Of a stretch of 37,984 bases of DNA, positions 1 through 7,524 are shown piece after piece (the first letter of the stretch is position 1; each line of letters begins with the position of its first letter). Made by a program: the position numbers and the translations under genes. The stretch spans positions 1-37,984 of the forward strand of contig JAZRNY010000013.1 of assembly GCA_045648445.1 (NCBI GenBank). Reading direction: 5' to 3'. The DNA comes from SIG607 sp045648445 (lineage in GTDB: Bacteria; Bacillota; Clostridia; Oscillospirales; Acutalibacteraceae). The notes under the pieces are model-generated. The model was given only the letters and a program-made list of their open reading frames with translations, was not told where the DNA came from and ran no database searches.

Positions 1-107
1 GATGTAATATTACCAAAACTGAAATGGTATTCAGTATCTTTTATTGTTTTTTCATAATCATCAACATTTATTCCCTCGTTAATAGCACCATAGAGAAAAT
101 AGCACAT
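1..107 (-). CDS. Hypothetical protein, N-terminal part only
   Basis: The gene runs off the left edge of the window, leaving about 35 codons. The ATG at 107-105 follows a good ribosome site (GAGGTG, 5 nt upstream). The visible protein starts MCYFLYGAINEG and continues with NVDDYEKT and a YHFSFG stretch. I do not recognise a named family; the opening feels like a small conserved hypothetical of gut Clostridia, but that is recollection only. It has no signal peptide or membrane helix in the visible part. Its promoter would have to lie in the hairpin-rich stretch just to the right. Confidence 0.6.
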   Translation of the reverse strand, partial: MCYFLYGAINEGINVDDYEKTIKDTEYHFSFGNIT

Positions 108-152
108 AAAATCACCTCTTATCCATTATACAAAAATACAATGTGTTTTTCA

Positions 153-232
153 AGTGATATTCCGACTGACGTCGGAGTGATATTTTTGATAAATCAAAAG
201 TGATATTGAAACCTATCGGTTTCAGTGATATT
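153..232. repeat. Hairpin array with four exact AGTGATATT linkers
   Basis: The 9-mer AGTGATATT occurs exactly four times, at 153-161, 176-184, 199-207 and 224-232. Between the copies are three different perfect inverted repeats: 162-175 (CCGAC/GTCGG, 4-nt loop), 185-198 (TTTGAT/ATCAAA, 2-nt centre) and 208-223 (GAAACC/GGTTTC, 4-nt loop). Linkers are conserved while stems differ completely in sequence but keep pairing. That pattern indicates a structured DNA or RNA element made of modules. No protein frame explains it. Confidence 0.85.
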
Positions 233-250
233 TTATTCGCCCCCCTAAAC

Positions 251-326
251 TCGCGAAGCGAATAACACTCGGCGATAGCCGAATATAACTGCGAAGCAAT
301 ATAACTCGCCGCAAGGCGAATAAAAC
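251..326. repeat. Second mini-hairpin array with ATATAAC-type linkers
   Basis: Four small hairpins are seen: 251-261 (TCGC-GAA-GCGA), 269-282 (TCGGC-GATA-GCCGA), 290-298 (TGC-GAA-GCA) and 306-319 (TCGCC-GCAA-GGCGA). They are separated by 7-nt linkers ATAACAC, ATATAAC, ATATAAC and ATAAAAC. Every hairpin opens with T and closes with A. The heptamer GCGAAGC occurs twice (253-259, 291-297); that DNA sequence is known from the literature as an unusually stable mini-hairpin. An alternative pairing TTATTCGC (233-240) with GCGAATAA (258-265) joins this block to the array on its left. Confidence 0.8.
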
Positions 327-355
327 TGGCGTTGTGTCCTTATGGATACAACGCC
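320..355 (-). terminator. Probable terminator of the glycosidase unit
   Basis: Read on the minus strand, an 8-bp stem (GGCGTTGT with ACAACGCC, 328-355, partly extended by ATCC/GGAC pairing) is followed by AGTTTTATT. It lies 27 bases past the stop codon of the glycosidase gene. The T-run is short and interrupted, and the hairpin could instead be the last member of the mini-hairpin array. Confidence 0.5.
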
Positions 356-381
356 TAGCAACTGCCTTTTTGTTGTATAAA

Positions 382-2295
382 TTATTTGCTGACTGTTAAA
401 ATTAAGGGATGATTTGCCTCTATTTCGATTTTATTGCCGTTGATACTGCCGTTGCCGTGGTAAACAGATAGTTTATTGTAGCCTTTATTTAATGATATTT
501 CTGTGGTTTGTTTTTCCGGACTGCAGTTTACTAAAACAAACAAACGGGTAGTATCATCTAATATATGTTCAGTCATACTGATTTTTTCAGAATTGATTTT
601 AGCGCATTTTTCAGAGGGTACATATTTTGAGAATTCTTTGTATACTCTATTGTATTTAGGAGCTGTTTCTTTATGATAAGCACCACTTTTGTCAAACAGC
701 CAACTTTCAAGTTGAGCCGGTAACCAAAATACTTTTCCTTTGCCGTATGAAGCTGAAACATAAATTGGGTCACCGTTTTCGTCTTTTGCAAGTACGTCTG
801 CACCGTCGGGGATGAGTTTATATTCTGCAACTGCGCCAACGTTAAATTTGTCTCCATCACCGAAATCTATGGTTTTGGTTGAGTTGATACGGGAACGCGT
901 TTTAATTTTCACACCAAAGTCTTTACCTAAGTTTCTTATAAGACCGTTACCGGTGGAAATGTAAAGTACTGCGCCCTTTGATACTCTATCCATTATTTTT
1001 GCAAGAGCGTCGGCTCGAATTGATTCTGCATCGGCAAGGGAAGGGAGAATATAAAGGTTTCTGTCGGGGAATTCTTCATTTGCAAAACAGTACTCAATAT
1101 CTAGTCCTGCCTGACGGGAAAGCAAGAAAGAATTGTATGCAACAGGCCAACTTTTTTGACCTTTTGCTATAATGCAAACGCCGTCAACAATTCTCTTCGG
1201 TAAATTCTTTCCGAACTTGTCTAAAAAGTTTTTGAAATCTTTGAATTCCGAAAGTCTTGCTTTATCGGTACGATCTGCTTTAAGAACACCGTAATTACTA
1301 GCGCGGTTGTTGGTATAAAAAGGATAGTAGGTGAGATGACCTTGGTCAAATGCTATCCACCAAAAATAACCTCTGCAGTCATGCGCCCAAGCGTTATATA
1401 AACAACAACGAATATAATCCATAGTTGTTTCTTCATCTGCATAAAGTTCACCAAAAGTACCCGTTTCTTCTATAATACAAGGTTTACCGCCTATACCTCT
1501 GTATAATAAGGTTTGCGCAGCAGGATGAAGCAGAGGACGGAAAGTGTTGAGAGGGTCTATATCGCTGTTGTATGTAGGAGAACCGTAAGGATGTGTCGTC
1601 AAAACGTCGGTGTTTTCTGCTTGGTCTTCAATAGTCCATACTCCTTCGCCGGGTGTAACAAGCGAGTGCATACCTGAAATAACGGGGCGATTGTTGTCGA
1701 TGGCTTTTATTGCATTGCTTACGGTAGCGGTCCAAAGCCAAGCATCATCGGCTTTGTTGGCTACACCAAGACAGTTGCATTCATTTCCTAAACACCAAGC
1801 AACAATTGCTTTACTATCTTTAAAGCGTTTAACGAAAGCGCGTATAAATCGTATTTCTTGCTTAATGGCAGATGAATCGGTAATAAGATCGCCTTTTACT
1901 GATTCAGGAACAAAAAATCTACCGCTCATCCAACCGGTAATGATTGAAGGAATTACACTTATTTCGTTTTCTTCGGCGATTTCCAAAAACTTTGCAAAAC
2001 GCTCAAAAGCCTCTTGGTTAATACCGCTCCACTCGTCGTTATCTGGAAGCAGGGTTGTACCGTCGTTGTTGGAATATCCTCTGTGGCCACCGCGCCAACC
2101 TTTAATTTCGGTTATGGGCTGGAAATAACTCCAATCGGGAAATACTCGAAGTAAAGTTATTCCTGCTTTTTTTAGGGCTTCAATATCCTTGCGCACACTT
2201 TCTTCATTCCAGTTGCGCCACATACGTATGCCTTCTTCACTTGCCCAAAAATTTACGCCTACGTTAAATTTACCTTCTTCGAAAAATAAGTTCAT
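382..2295 (-). CDS. Clan-A glycoside hydrolase, GH5-like (cellulase/mannanase/galactosidase-type TIM barrel)
   Basis: 637 residues from the ATG at 2295, which has a GGAGG site 9 nt upstream; an earlier in-frame TTG lies inside that site and is unlikely. The N-terminal half (about 10-350) is a glycosidase TIM barrel: it opens GVNFWASEEGIRMW, has the beta-4 motif CLGNEC with acid/base Glu172, and the beta-7 motif IIEETG giving nucleophile Glu276 or 277. The C-terminal 280 residues look like a glutamine-amidotransferase-like domain followed by a beta-sandwich, as in some beta-galactosidases and mannosidases. No signal peptide is present, so it probably acts on imported oligosaccharides in the cytoplasm. 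It follows the permease gene by 17 nt, so they are co-transcribed. Substrate is not decidable from sequence; family is fairly sure. Confidence 0.75.
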   Translation of the reverse strand: MNLFFEEGKFNVGVNFWASEEGIRMWRNWNEESVRKDIEALKKAGITLLRVFPDWSYFQPITEIKGWRGGHRGYSNNDGTTLLPDNDEWSGINQEAFERFAKFLEIAEENEISVIPSIITGWMSGRFFVPESVKGDLITDSSAIKQEIRFIRAFVKRFKDSKAIVAWCLGNECNCLGVANKADDAWLWTATVSNAIKAIDNNRPVISGMHSLVTPGEGVWTIEDQAENTDVLTTHPYGSPTYNSDIDPLNTFRPLLHPAAQTLLYRGIGGKPCIIEETGTFGELYADEETTMDYIRCCLYNAWAHDCRGYFWWIAFDQGHLTYYPFYTNNRASNYGVLKADRTDKARLSEFKDFKNFLDKFGKNLPKRIVDGVCIIAKGQKSWPVAYNSFLLSRQAGLDIEYCFANEEFPDRNLYILPSLADAESIRADALAKIMDRVSKGAVLYISTGNGLIRNLGKDFGVKIKTRSRINSTKTIDFGDGDKFNVGAVAEYKLIPDGADVLAKDENGDPIYVSASYGKGKVFWLPAQLESWLFDKSGAYHKETAPKYNRVYKEFSKYVPSEKCAKINSEKISMTEHILDDTTRLFVLVNCSPEKQTTEISLNKGYNKLSVYHGNGSINGNKIEIEANHPLILTVSK

Positions 2296-2312
2296 ATTAA
2301 ATTCCTCCAAGT

Positions 2313-3938
2313 TTATTCTATAGGTCGTATTCCTATAACCATAACGATGTAAAAAATTGCAACGGTTACCAAAGAATATATTAACATTGGTATAACGTTG
2401 GTTTTGATTAGTTTGCCTTCTCTGCCGGAAGTTCCTATAGTTGCACTTGCAGCAACTGCATTGTTAATACATACCATATTACCTATTGCAGCGCCTACAC
2501 ATTGCATTGACATAATGAATACCGTGGGTATTCCAAGCACTGTGCCCGTGTTGTACTGTAAATTTGAAAACAAATTCATAGAAACGGTGGCAGAACCGGA
2601 AACGAATGCGCCCAGTACACCTATAAAGGGTGCAATTAAAATATACAATTTATCGCCGACTTTTGCAAGTGCATTTGCCATAGTATCAAGCATGCTTGTG
2701 TCAGAAATGTTTTTAAACTTCATAATTTCAACTAAAGCAAGACCGAAAAGCAAAGCCATTGCGGCGCCTGAAACCTGTTTTAAAGTAGCATACCACGATT
2801 CTTTGATTTGTTTAAAACTCATTTTGTGAATGATATTTGTGATAAGTGATACCAATATAAAGAAGGTTCCCGGAAGATATGCCCATTTGAAAGACCAATT
2901 AAGATTATCAAATCCTAAAATACCGTTAACTTTAACAACAAAAGGACCGCTTGTTAAAAATTCTTTAACGGGAAGTTGGGGAATTCGTGTGATTACAAGA
3001 ATTAAAGCAACTAATATATAAGGAACCCAAGCCTTTATAAGTGGCATACGAGAAGCCTTTATGGGTGCGATTTTTGTTGTTGCAAGCCAACTGCTGTCCC
3101 ATTCGGCAGGGTTGCCGAAGTCCCAAACTTTTTTAGGGGTAAGAAAATTATTTTTAGCAGCAATAACTGTAACAACAATCGAAAATAAAGATGCTAAAAG
3201 CGAAGCGAATTCGTAACCTATAAATAAAGATATGAGAAGTAAAGGAATTGCGAAACTAAAACCTGTAAATAATGCAAAAGGCGCTACTTCAAGTGCAGGT
3301 TTAAAAGATTTTTCTTTGCTGTAAAATTTGGTTGTCATAAGTAAAACTATTAAAGGCAAGAATATTGCCATAACAGCGTGGGGAAGTGCAGTCCAAAATG
3401 CAAAGCTTTCGGTAAACGCAACGTCTCCGCTTTTTCCGAGAACGGCAAGCGCAGAGGTTACAGGAGTACCGACTGCACCGAACGAAACGGCGGTTGAGTC
3501 GAAAATTAAGGCAATCATTGCGGCAGCCATGGGCGGAAATCCCAAACTAACCATTAATGGACCTGCAAGTGCAGCAGGTGTTCCGAAACCTGCCGCGGCT
3601 TCAATAAAAGAACAAAAAGAAAAGCCTATAATACAAGCCTGAACACGCTTATCGGGACTGATGTTTAAAAAACCGTGGTTAATTGCGGCGGTTGCGCCCG
3701 ATGCTTTTAAAGTGTTCATAAGAAGAATGGCACCCAAAATGATAACAAGTACGTCTAAAGAACTAATCATACCAAAAAGGGAACTTCCAAGTAAGGCGAA
3801 AAAGTCGATGTCCCAAAAGAAAAAAGCAAAAACTGCTGCCATTAGCCAAGAAATTAGTAAACTGTACTTCGCAGGCCAGTTGAATACCATCATTAATATA
3901 AGTGTGGTTAGAATGGGTAAAAATGCGAGAATTGCCAT
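2313..3938 (-). CDS. lldP: L-lactate permease family transporter
   Basis: 541 residues, the usual size of LctP/LldP/GlcA permeases, with about 13 hydrophobic segments. Family hallmarks are the FCSFIEAAAGFGTPAALAGP stretch (about 108-127) and SFGAVGTP near 152-159. The family moves lactate or glycolate with protons across the inner membrane. The start at 3938 has an AAAGGAG site 9 nt upstream. It is first in a two-gene unit with the GH5-like hydrolase and has its own strong promoter. Pairing a lactate permease with a glycosidase is unusual, so the substrate could be another small organic acid; the family assignment is strong, the substrate is not. Confidence 0.85.
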   Translation of the reverse strand: MAILAFLPILTTLILMMVFNWPAKYSLLISWLMAAVFAFFFWDIDFFALLGSSLFGMISSLDVLVIILGAILLMNTLKASGATAAINHGFLNISPDKRVQACIIGFSFCSFIEAAAGFGTPAALAGPLMVSLGFPPMAAAMIALIFDSTAVSFGAVGTPVTSALAVLGKSGDVAFTESFAFWTALPHAVMAIFLPLIVLLMTTKFYSKEKSFKPALEVAPFALFTGFSFAIPLLLISLFIGYEFASLLASLFSIVVTVIAAKNNFLTPKKVWDFGNPAEWDSSWLATTKIAPIKASRMPLIKAWVPYILVALILVITRIPQLPVKEFLTSGPFVVKVNGILGFDNLNWSFKWAYLPGTFFILVSLITNIIHKMSFKQIKESWYATLKQVSGAAMALLFGLALVEIMKFKNISDTSMLDTMANALAKVGDKLYILIAPFIGVLGAFVSGSATVSMNLFSNLQYNTGTVLGIPTVFIMSMQCVGAAIGNMVCINNAVAASATIGTSGREGKLIKTNVIPMLIYSLVTVAIFYIVMVIGIRPIE

Positions 3939-3974
3939 TTAATTGACTCCTTTGTGAAAAAATGAATAGAAAAA

Positions 3975-3989
3975 TGAAAATTATTTTCA
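3975..3989. promoter_or_regulatory. Palindrome TGAAAATTATTTTCA, candidate operator
   Basis: Two 7-bp arms with one central base, in the untranslated leader of lldP about 30-45 bases downstream of the predicted start point. A near copy with one mismatch lies at 4101-4115. AT-rich palindromes can arise by chance, but two copies flanking one promoter suggest a repressor site. The regulator is not identifiable here. Confidence 0.4.
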
Positions 3990-4026
3990 CTTATAAGTAT
4001 ATTTTATTTTATTGATAGCATAATTT

Positions 4027-4055
4027 ATAATATTATAACCGTGTTTAATTGTCAA
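4027..4055 (-). promoter_or_regulatory. Sigma-A-type promoter of lldP and the glycosidase
   Basis: On the minus strand TTGACA (4055-4050) is followed after 17 bases by TATTAT (4032-4027). Transcription would start near 4020 and give an 80-base leader. The 337-base gap between lldP and rpsU holds this promoter, the divergent rpsU promoter, the two TGAAAATTATTTT palindromes and otherwise AT-rich sequence with nothing else recognisable. Confidence 0.75.
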
Positions 4056-4100
4056 TATCAAAAAAATCGCAAAAAAGGTGAAAAAAATTAGTACTTTTGA

Positions 4101-4115
4101 TGAAAATTATTTTTA
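4101..4115. promoter_or_regulatory. Second copy of the TGAAAATTATTTT motif
   Basis: TGAAAATTATTTTTA matches the palindrome at 3975-3989 in 14 of 15 bases. It lies about 45 bases upstream of the lldP -35 box. Paired sites on both sides of a promoter would fit looping repression. Confidence 0.35.
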
Positions 4116-4195
4116 AGTAATGAAATAATATTTCAATATTCAACCAACTTTTCAAAAGTGTGACATAAAAGATTTGTAAAAATAAATAAAAGGAC

Positions 4196-4225
4196 TTGAC
4201 AGTACCTATGAGTTTATAGTATAAT
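4196..4225 (+). promoter_or_regulatory. Consensus promoter of rpsU
   Basis: TTGACA (4196-4201), an 18-base spacer and TATAAT (4220-4225): both boxes are perfect vegetative-sigma consensus, as expected for a ribosomal protein. The leader to the ATG is about 45 bases, with a purine-rich GGAGGGAGGG ribosome site. Confidence 0.9.
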
Positions 4226-4275
4226 GTCGACTGTAAATATATTACCCCTGCTATCAGGCGGAGGGAGGGAATTAT

Positions 4276-4452
4276 ATGAGTCAGGTTCGTATCAAAGAAA
4301 ATGAATCACTTGATAATGCTTTAAGACGTTTTAAGCGCCAGACCGCTAAGGACGGCGTTATACAGGAAGTACGTAAAAGAGAACATTATGAAAAACCTTC
4401 TGTAAAGCGTAAGAAAAAGTCGGAAGCTGCACGTAAGCGTAAGTTCCGCTAA
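4276..4452 (+). CDS. rpsU: 30S ribosomal protein S21
   Basis: 58 residues. The protein starts MSQVRIKENESLDNALRRFK and ends in a strongly basic tail (KRKKKSEAARKRKFR), which is the S21 signature; bacterial S21 is normally 57-70 residues. It sits in the 30S subunit near the 3' end of 16S rRNA and helps initiation. The start is fixed by the GGAGGGAGGG site. It has its own consensus promoter and a strong terminator 20 bases downstream, so it is mostly a single-gene transcript, with readthrough into the next genes possible. Confidence 0.97.
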   Translation: MSQVRIKENESLDNALRRFKRQTAKDGVIQEVRKREHYEKPSVKRKKKSEAARKRKFR

Positions 4453-4471
4453 TAAGTGATACTTAAAAATG

Positions 4472-4505
4472 AAAGCAGCCCACTACGGCTGCTTTTGATT
4501 TTTTT
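4472..4505 (+). terminator. Rho-independent terminator after rpsU
   Basis: AAAGCAGCC (4472-4480) pairs with GGCTGCTTT (4487-4495) across a 6-base loop, followed by GATTTTTTT. The next gene starts only 12 bases later, so its expression probably depends on readthrough. Confidence 0.9.
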
Positions 4506-4516
4506 GAGGTGAAAAA

Positions 4517-5017
4517 ATGTTTAAACCCAATATGAAACTTCATCGTGTTACCGATATTTCGGTGACTCTTTGTAAAGAGAAAAATATAAAAGCGATTATT
4601 CTTGATGTGGATAATACTCTTTCTACCCATCACGGTATGACATTGGTAGACGGACTTACCGAATGGATAAGTACTATGCAGGAAAACGGTATAAAATTAA
4701 TTGTTCTTTCTAATTCTAAAGAAAAAAGAGTAAAACCTTTTGCCGAAAAAATAGGACTTGATTATGTATCTTTAGGTTGTAAACCGTTGCCTTTTTCTTA
4801 TTTTAAGGTCAAAAAAATGTTGGCGCTTAAAAAGAAAGAGATAGTTGCTGTGGGAGACCAAATTTTTACGGACGTACTTGGCGCAAAACTTTTTGGCATA
4901 AAAGTAATACTTACTGATTTAATATTGGCTGAAGATAAACCCAGTTTTATTATAAGAAGAAAAATTGAAAGATTTTTACTCAAAAATATGAAGGTGGAAA
5001 ACGGATATGGCTGCTAA
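4517..5017 (+). CDS. yqeG: YqeG-family HAD-type phosphatase
   Basis: 166 residues, typical for YqeG (HAD subfamily IIIA). Motif I is LDVDNTLS with Asp30 and Asp32, motif II lies in VLSNSKEK, and the metal motif is GDQIFTD near 112-118. The physiological substrate is not established; some relatives act on phosphatidylglycerophosphate or nucleotides. A GAGGTG site precedes the ATG. The 3' end overlaps the next gene by 11 bases, which argues for coupled translation with the endonuclease IV-like protein. Confidence 0.9.
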   Translation: MFKPNMKLHRVTDISVTLCKEKNIKAIILDVDNTLSTHHGMTLVDGLTEWISTMQENGIKLIVLSNSKEKRVKPFAEKIGLDYVSLGCKPLPFSYFKVKKMLALKKKEIVAVGDQIFTDVLGAKLFGIKVILTDLILAEDKPSFIIRRKIERFLLKNMKVENGYGC

Positions 5018-5858
5018 ATTCGGACCTGCAGGCACTTGCGATTTGTTTAAAGAAATGGGATATAAAAAATCTTTGGAAATTCCGAGTTTTTTATCTCAAA
5101 TCGGACTTGACCATTTTGAATATCAGTGCGGCAGAGGTGTTAATATAGGTAAAGAAAAAGCGTTGGAGTTGGGCGAAAAGTTCAAAGAGGCCGGCAAAAC
5201 CGTATCGCTTCACGCACCTTACTATATCTCAATGTCTTCTGTTGAAGAAGAAAAACGCAGAAATTCAGTTAATTATATTATAAGCAGCGCTGAAGCGGTT
5301 GATTTTCTTGGCGGTAACAGAATAGTTGTTCATACAGGTTCTTGCTCAAAAATGAGTAGGGAAGAAGCGCTACAAAAAGCAATTGAAACACTTCATTGGT
5401 CTTTGGATGCTTTAAAAGAACGTGGGCTTTCTCACGTATCTATTTGTCCTGAAACCATGGGAAAAATCAATCAACTCGGCACCCTTGATGAAGTAATAGC
5501 GCTTTGTAAAGAGGATGAAAGCGTGATTCCCTGTATTGATTTCGGACATCTTAATGCAAGAACTCAGGGCGAAGTTAATTCATCTGATGCTTTTATGGGT
5601 ATTTTAAATCGAATTGAAAATGAACTAGGTGAATATCGACTTAAAAATTTCCATTCTCATTTTTCGAAAATTGAATATACCGATGGCGGTGAAAAACGCC
5701 ACTTAACCTTTGAGGATGAAATTTACGGACCTGAATTTGAACCTTTAATGGAACTTGTTTATAAAAAAGGTCTTACACCTATATTTGTTTGTGAATCGGC
5801 AGGTACTCAAAGTCGTGACGCTTTAAGTATGAAAAAATATTTTGAAGCATTGGGGTAA
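5007..5858 (+). CDS. nfo: Endonuclease IV-like AP endonuclease / xylose-isomerase-type TIM barrel
   Basis: 283 residues, the usual length of Nfo. The zinc ligands expected in the AP endonuclease 2 family can be placed: His in LHAPYY (about 69), His in VVHTG, Glu in CPETMGK, Asp and His in IDFGHLNAR, His in FHSHFS and the last Glu in VCESAG. The enzyme cuts DNA at abasic sites during base excision repair. The product is a family-level call, because some short relatives act in sugar metabolism; the FGHLNAR and SPETMGK-like motifs favour the repair enzyme. It overlaps yqeG and is followed by the peptidase gene after 3 bases, so the three form one unit. Confidence 0.8.
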   Translation: MAAKFGPAGTCDLFKEMGYKKSLEIPSFLSQIGLDHFEYQCGRGVNIGKEKALELGEKFKEAGKTVSLHAPYYISMSSVEEEKRRNSVNYIISSAEAVDFLGGNRIVVHTGSCSKMSREEALQKAIETLHWSLDALKERGLSHVSICPETMGKINQLGTLDEVIALCKEDESVIPCIDFGHLNARTQGEVNSSDAFMGILNRIENELGEYRLKNFHSHFSKIEYTDGGEKRHLTFEDEIYGPEFEPLMELVYKKGLTPIFVCESAGTQSRDALSMKKYFEALG

Positions 5859-5861
5859 ACA

Positions 5862-6914
5862 ATGATTAATCTTGATAAATATATTTCTTCCCATACTGCA
5901 GTACTCATTTGTACCGACGTTAACCGTTTTTATTTAAGCGGAGTGAAATCTTCTGCAGGTTATCTTCTTAAAACCTGCGTTGGAGATTTTTTGTTTGTTG
6001 ACGGAAGATACTATGAAATGGCTAAGAAAAATGCCATAAACGGAATAAAGGTGGTTTTGTTAAGCCGTCTTTCAAAACAACTTAATGAAATTATAGAACG
6101 TTTTAAAATTAATACCATATACACCGAAACTGATATAACCGTTTCTATGCTTAATTTTTTTTGTGGTATTCTTAATTGTAAAGTTGAAGCACAAGATAGT
6201 CTTAGTGAAGAAATACTCTTGGCCAGAAGTGTCAAAAGCATAGAAGAAATCAATAATACAGTTTGCGCGCAACGCATTGCGGAAAATGCTTATAATGAAT
6301 TGCTTAATTTTATAAAGGTAGGTGTAACCGAAAAGGAAATTGCACTGTTTCTTGATTATGAAATGGGCAAAAGGGGGAGCGAAGGAGTTGCTTTTGAAAC
6401 AATTGCTGTTTCGGGCGAAAATTCTTCAATGCCTCACGGTGTACCGACCGATAAACCTTTAAAGGAAGGCGATTTTTTAACGCTCGATTTTGGTGCTGTG
6501 TATAAAGGCTATCATAGCGATATGACAAGAACCGTTGCTATAGGGTATGCAAATGATAAAATGCAAGAAGTGTACAATCTTGTTTTATCGGCGCAAAATA
6601 GTGCAATTGAAAGGATTTCGTCCGGTGTATCTTGCAAAAACGTAGATGCAGTAGCAAGGGATATTATAACAAAGGCGGGTTACGGCGGTAATTTTAGTCA
6701 TAGCACGGGACACGGCGTGGGTCTTTGTATTCACGAATACCCAAATTTATCAAATCGTAATGATGCAAAACTTGTTTCGGGACAGATTGTAACTGTAGAA
6801 CCCGGTATTTATATTGAAGGTCATTTTGGCGTTAGAATAGAAGATATGATAGTTGTTAAGGAAAATCAAAGAGAAAACTTGACAAATTGTCCCAAAACGC
6901 TTATAATTCTATAG
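5862..6914 (+). CDS. Xaa-Pro aminopeptidase-like M24 metallopeptidase
   Basis: 350 residues with a creatinase-like N-domain (about 5-120) and a pita-bread M24 domain (about 130-350). All five metal ligands are visible: Asp209 in LDFGAV, Asp220 in HSDMTRT, His284 in GHGVG, Glu313 in VEPG and Glu327 in RIEDM. It removes N-terminal residues before proline in the cytoplasm. It is the YqhT-type gene that commonly precedes efp in Firmicutes, as here. The 3' end of the gene carries the efp promoter. Confidence 0.93.
   Translation: MINLDKYISSHTAVLICTDVNRFYLSGVKSSAGYLLKTCVGDFLFVDGRYYEMAKKNAINGIKVVLLSRLSKQLNEIIERFKINTIYTETDITVSMLNFFCGILNCKVEAQDSLSEEILLARSVKSIEEINNTVCAQRIAENAYNELLNFIKVGVTEKEIALFLDYEMGKRGSEGVAFETIAVSGENSSMPHGVPTDKPLKEGDFLTLDFGAVYKGYHSDMTRTVAIGYANDKMQEVYNLVLSAQNSAIERISSGVSCKNVDAVARDIITKAGYGGNFSHSTGHGVGLCIHEYPNLSNRNDAKLVSGQIVTVEPGIYIEGHFGVRIEDMIVVKENQRENLTNCPKTLIIL
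6879..6907 (+). promoter_or_regulatory. Consensus promoter of efp inside the peptidase gene
   Basis: TTGACA (6879-6884), exactly 17 bases, TATAAT (6902-6907). Both boxes match consensus perfectly and lie in the last codons of the upstream peptidase gene, ending 7 bases before its stop. This gives efp high expression independent of the operon. Confidence 0.88.
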
Positions 6915-6947
6915 TAAATAATTAATTTCTATTTTGGAGGAAAAATT

Positions 6948-7505
6948 ATGTTAAGTGCAGGCGATTTTAGAAACGGCCTTACCTTTGAAGAGGATGGCAA
7001 CGTACTTCAGGTTGTGGAATTTCAGCATGTAAAACCCGGTAAAGGTGCTGCTTTCGTAAGAACCAAGACCAGAAACGTTATTACCGGTGCTATAATTGAA
7101 AAGAGTTATAACCCCAGTGCAAAGTTCCCGGTTGCTTATGTAGAGCGTAAGGATATGGAATATTCTTATAACGACGGTGACCTTTACTACTTTATGGATC
7201 CAGAAACTTTCGAACTTGTTCCTGTTAACAAGTCTGAACTCGGCGAAGGCTTCAAATTTGTAAAAGAAACAATGGTATGCAAAATTCTTTCCTATAAAGG
7301 AAAGGTATTCGGTATGGAACCTCCTACATTCGTAGAACTTCAGATTACCGAAACCGAACCCGGATTCAAGGGCGATACTGCTACCAACGCAACAAAACCC
7401 GCTACTCTTGAAACTGGCGCTGAAATCAGAGTTCCTCTTTTTATTAACGAAGGAGATATGATCCGTATTGACACTCGTACCGGTGAATATATGGAAAGAG
7501 CATAA
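6948..7505 (+). CDS. efp: Elongation factor P
   Basis: 185 residues in three beta-barrel domains (KOW-like, OB and C-terminal). The ribosome-contacting loop is KPGKGAA with Lys32 at its tip, the site modified in many bacteria; the C-terminus TRTGEYMERA is characteristic. EF-P relieves stalling at polyproline stretches. The start follows TTGGAGG with 8-base spacing, and a consensus promoter lies 40 bases upstream. No modification enzyme (EpmA, YmfI or EarP type) is seen in the window. Confidence 0.98.
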   Translation: MLSAGDFRNGLTFEEDGNVLQVVEFQHVKPGKGAAFVRTKTRNVITGAIIEKSYNPSAKFPVAYVERKDMEYSYNDGDLYYFMDPETFELVPVNKSELGEGFKFVKETMVCKILSYKGKVFGMEPPTFVELQITETEPGFKGDTATNATKPATLETGAEIRVPLFINEGDMIRIDTRTGEYMERA

Positions 7506-7524
7506 TTAAGGAGATAATAAAGTA

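Noticed and set aside
153..326. CRISPR array
   Set aside because: The constant unit is only 7-9 bases and the variable parts are self-complementary and 9-16 bases long. No cas gene is present.
1610..2128. 172-codon plus-strand open frame
   Set aside because: It lies fully opposite the glycosidase gene, has no ribosome site and matches no family pattern; the catalytic motifs are on the other strand.
4027..4115. CcpA (cre) site in front of lldP
   Set aside because: The palindromes are pure A/T apart from the outer T-G and C-A pairs and lack the central CG of cre sites.
4226..4275. Riboswitch or T-box in the rpsU leader
   Set aside because: The leader is only about 50 bases, with a weak CCTG/CAGG pairing and no T-box sequence or terminator.
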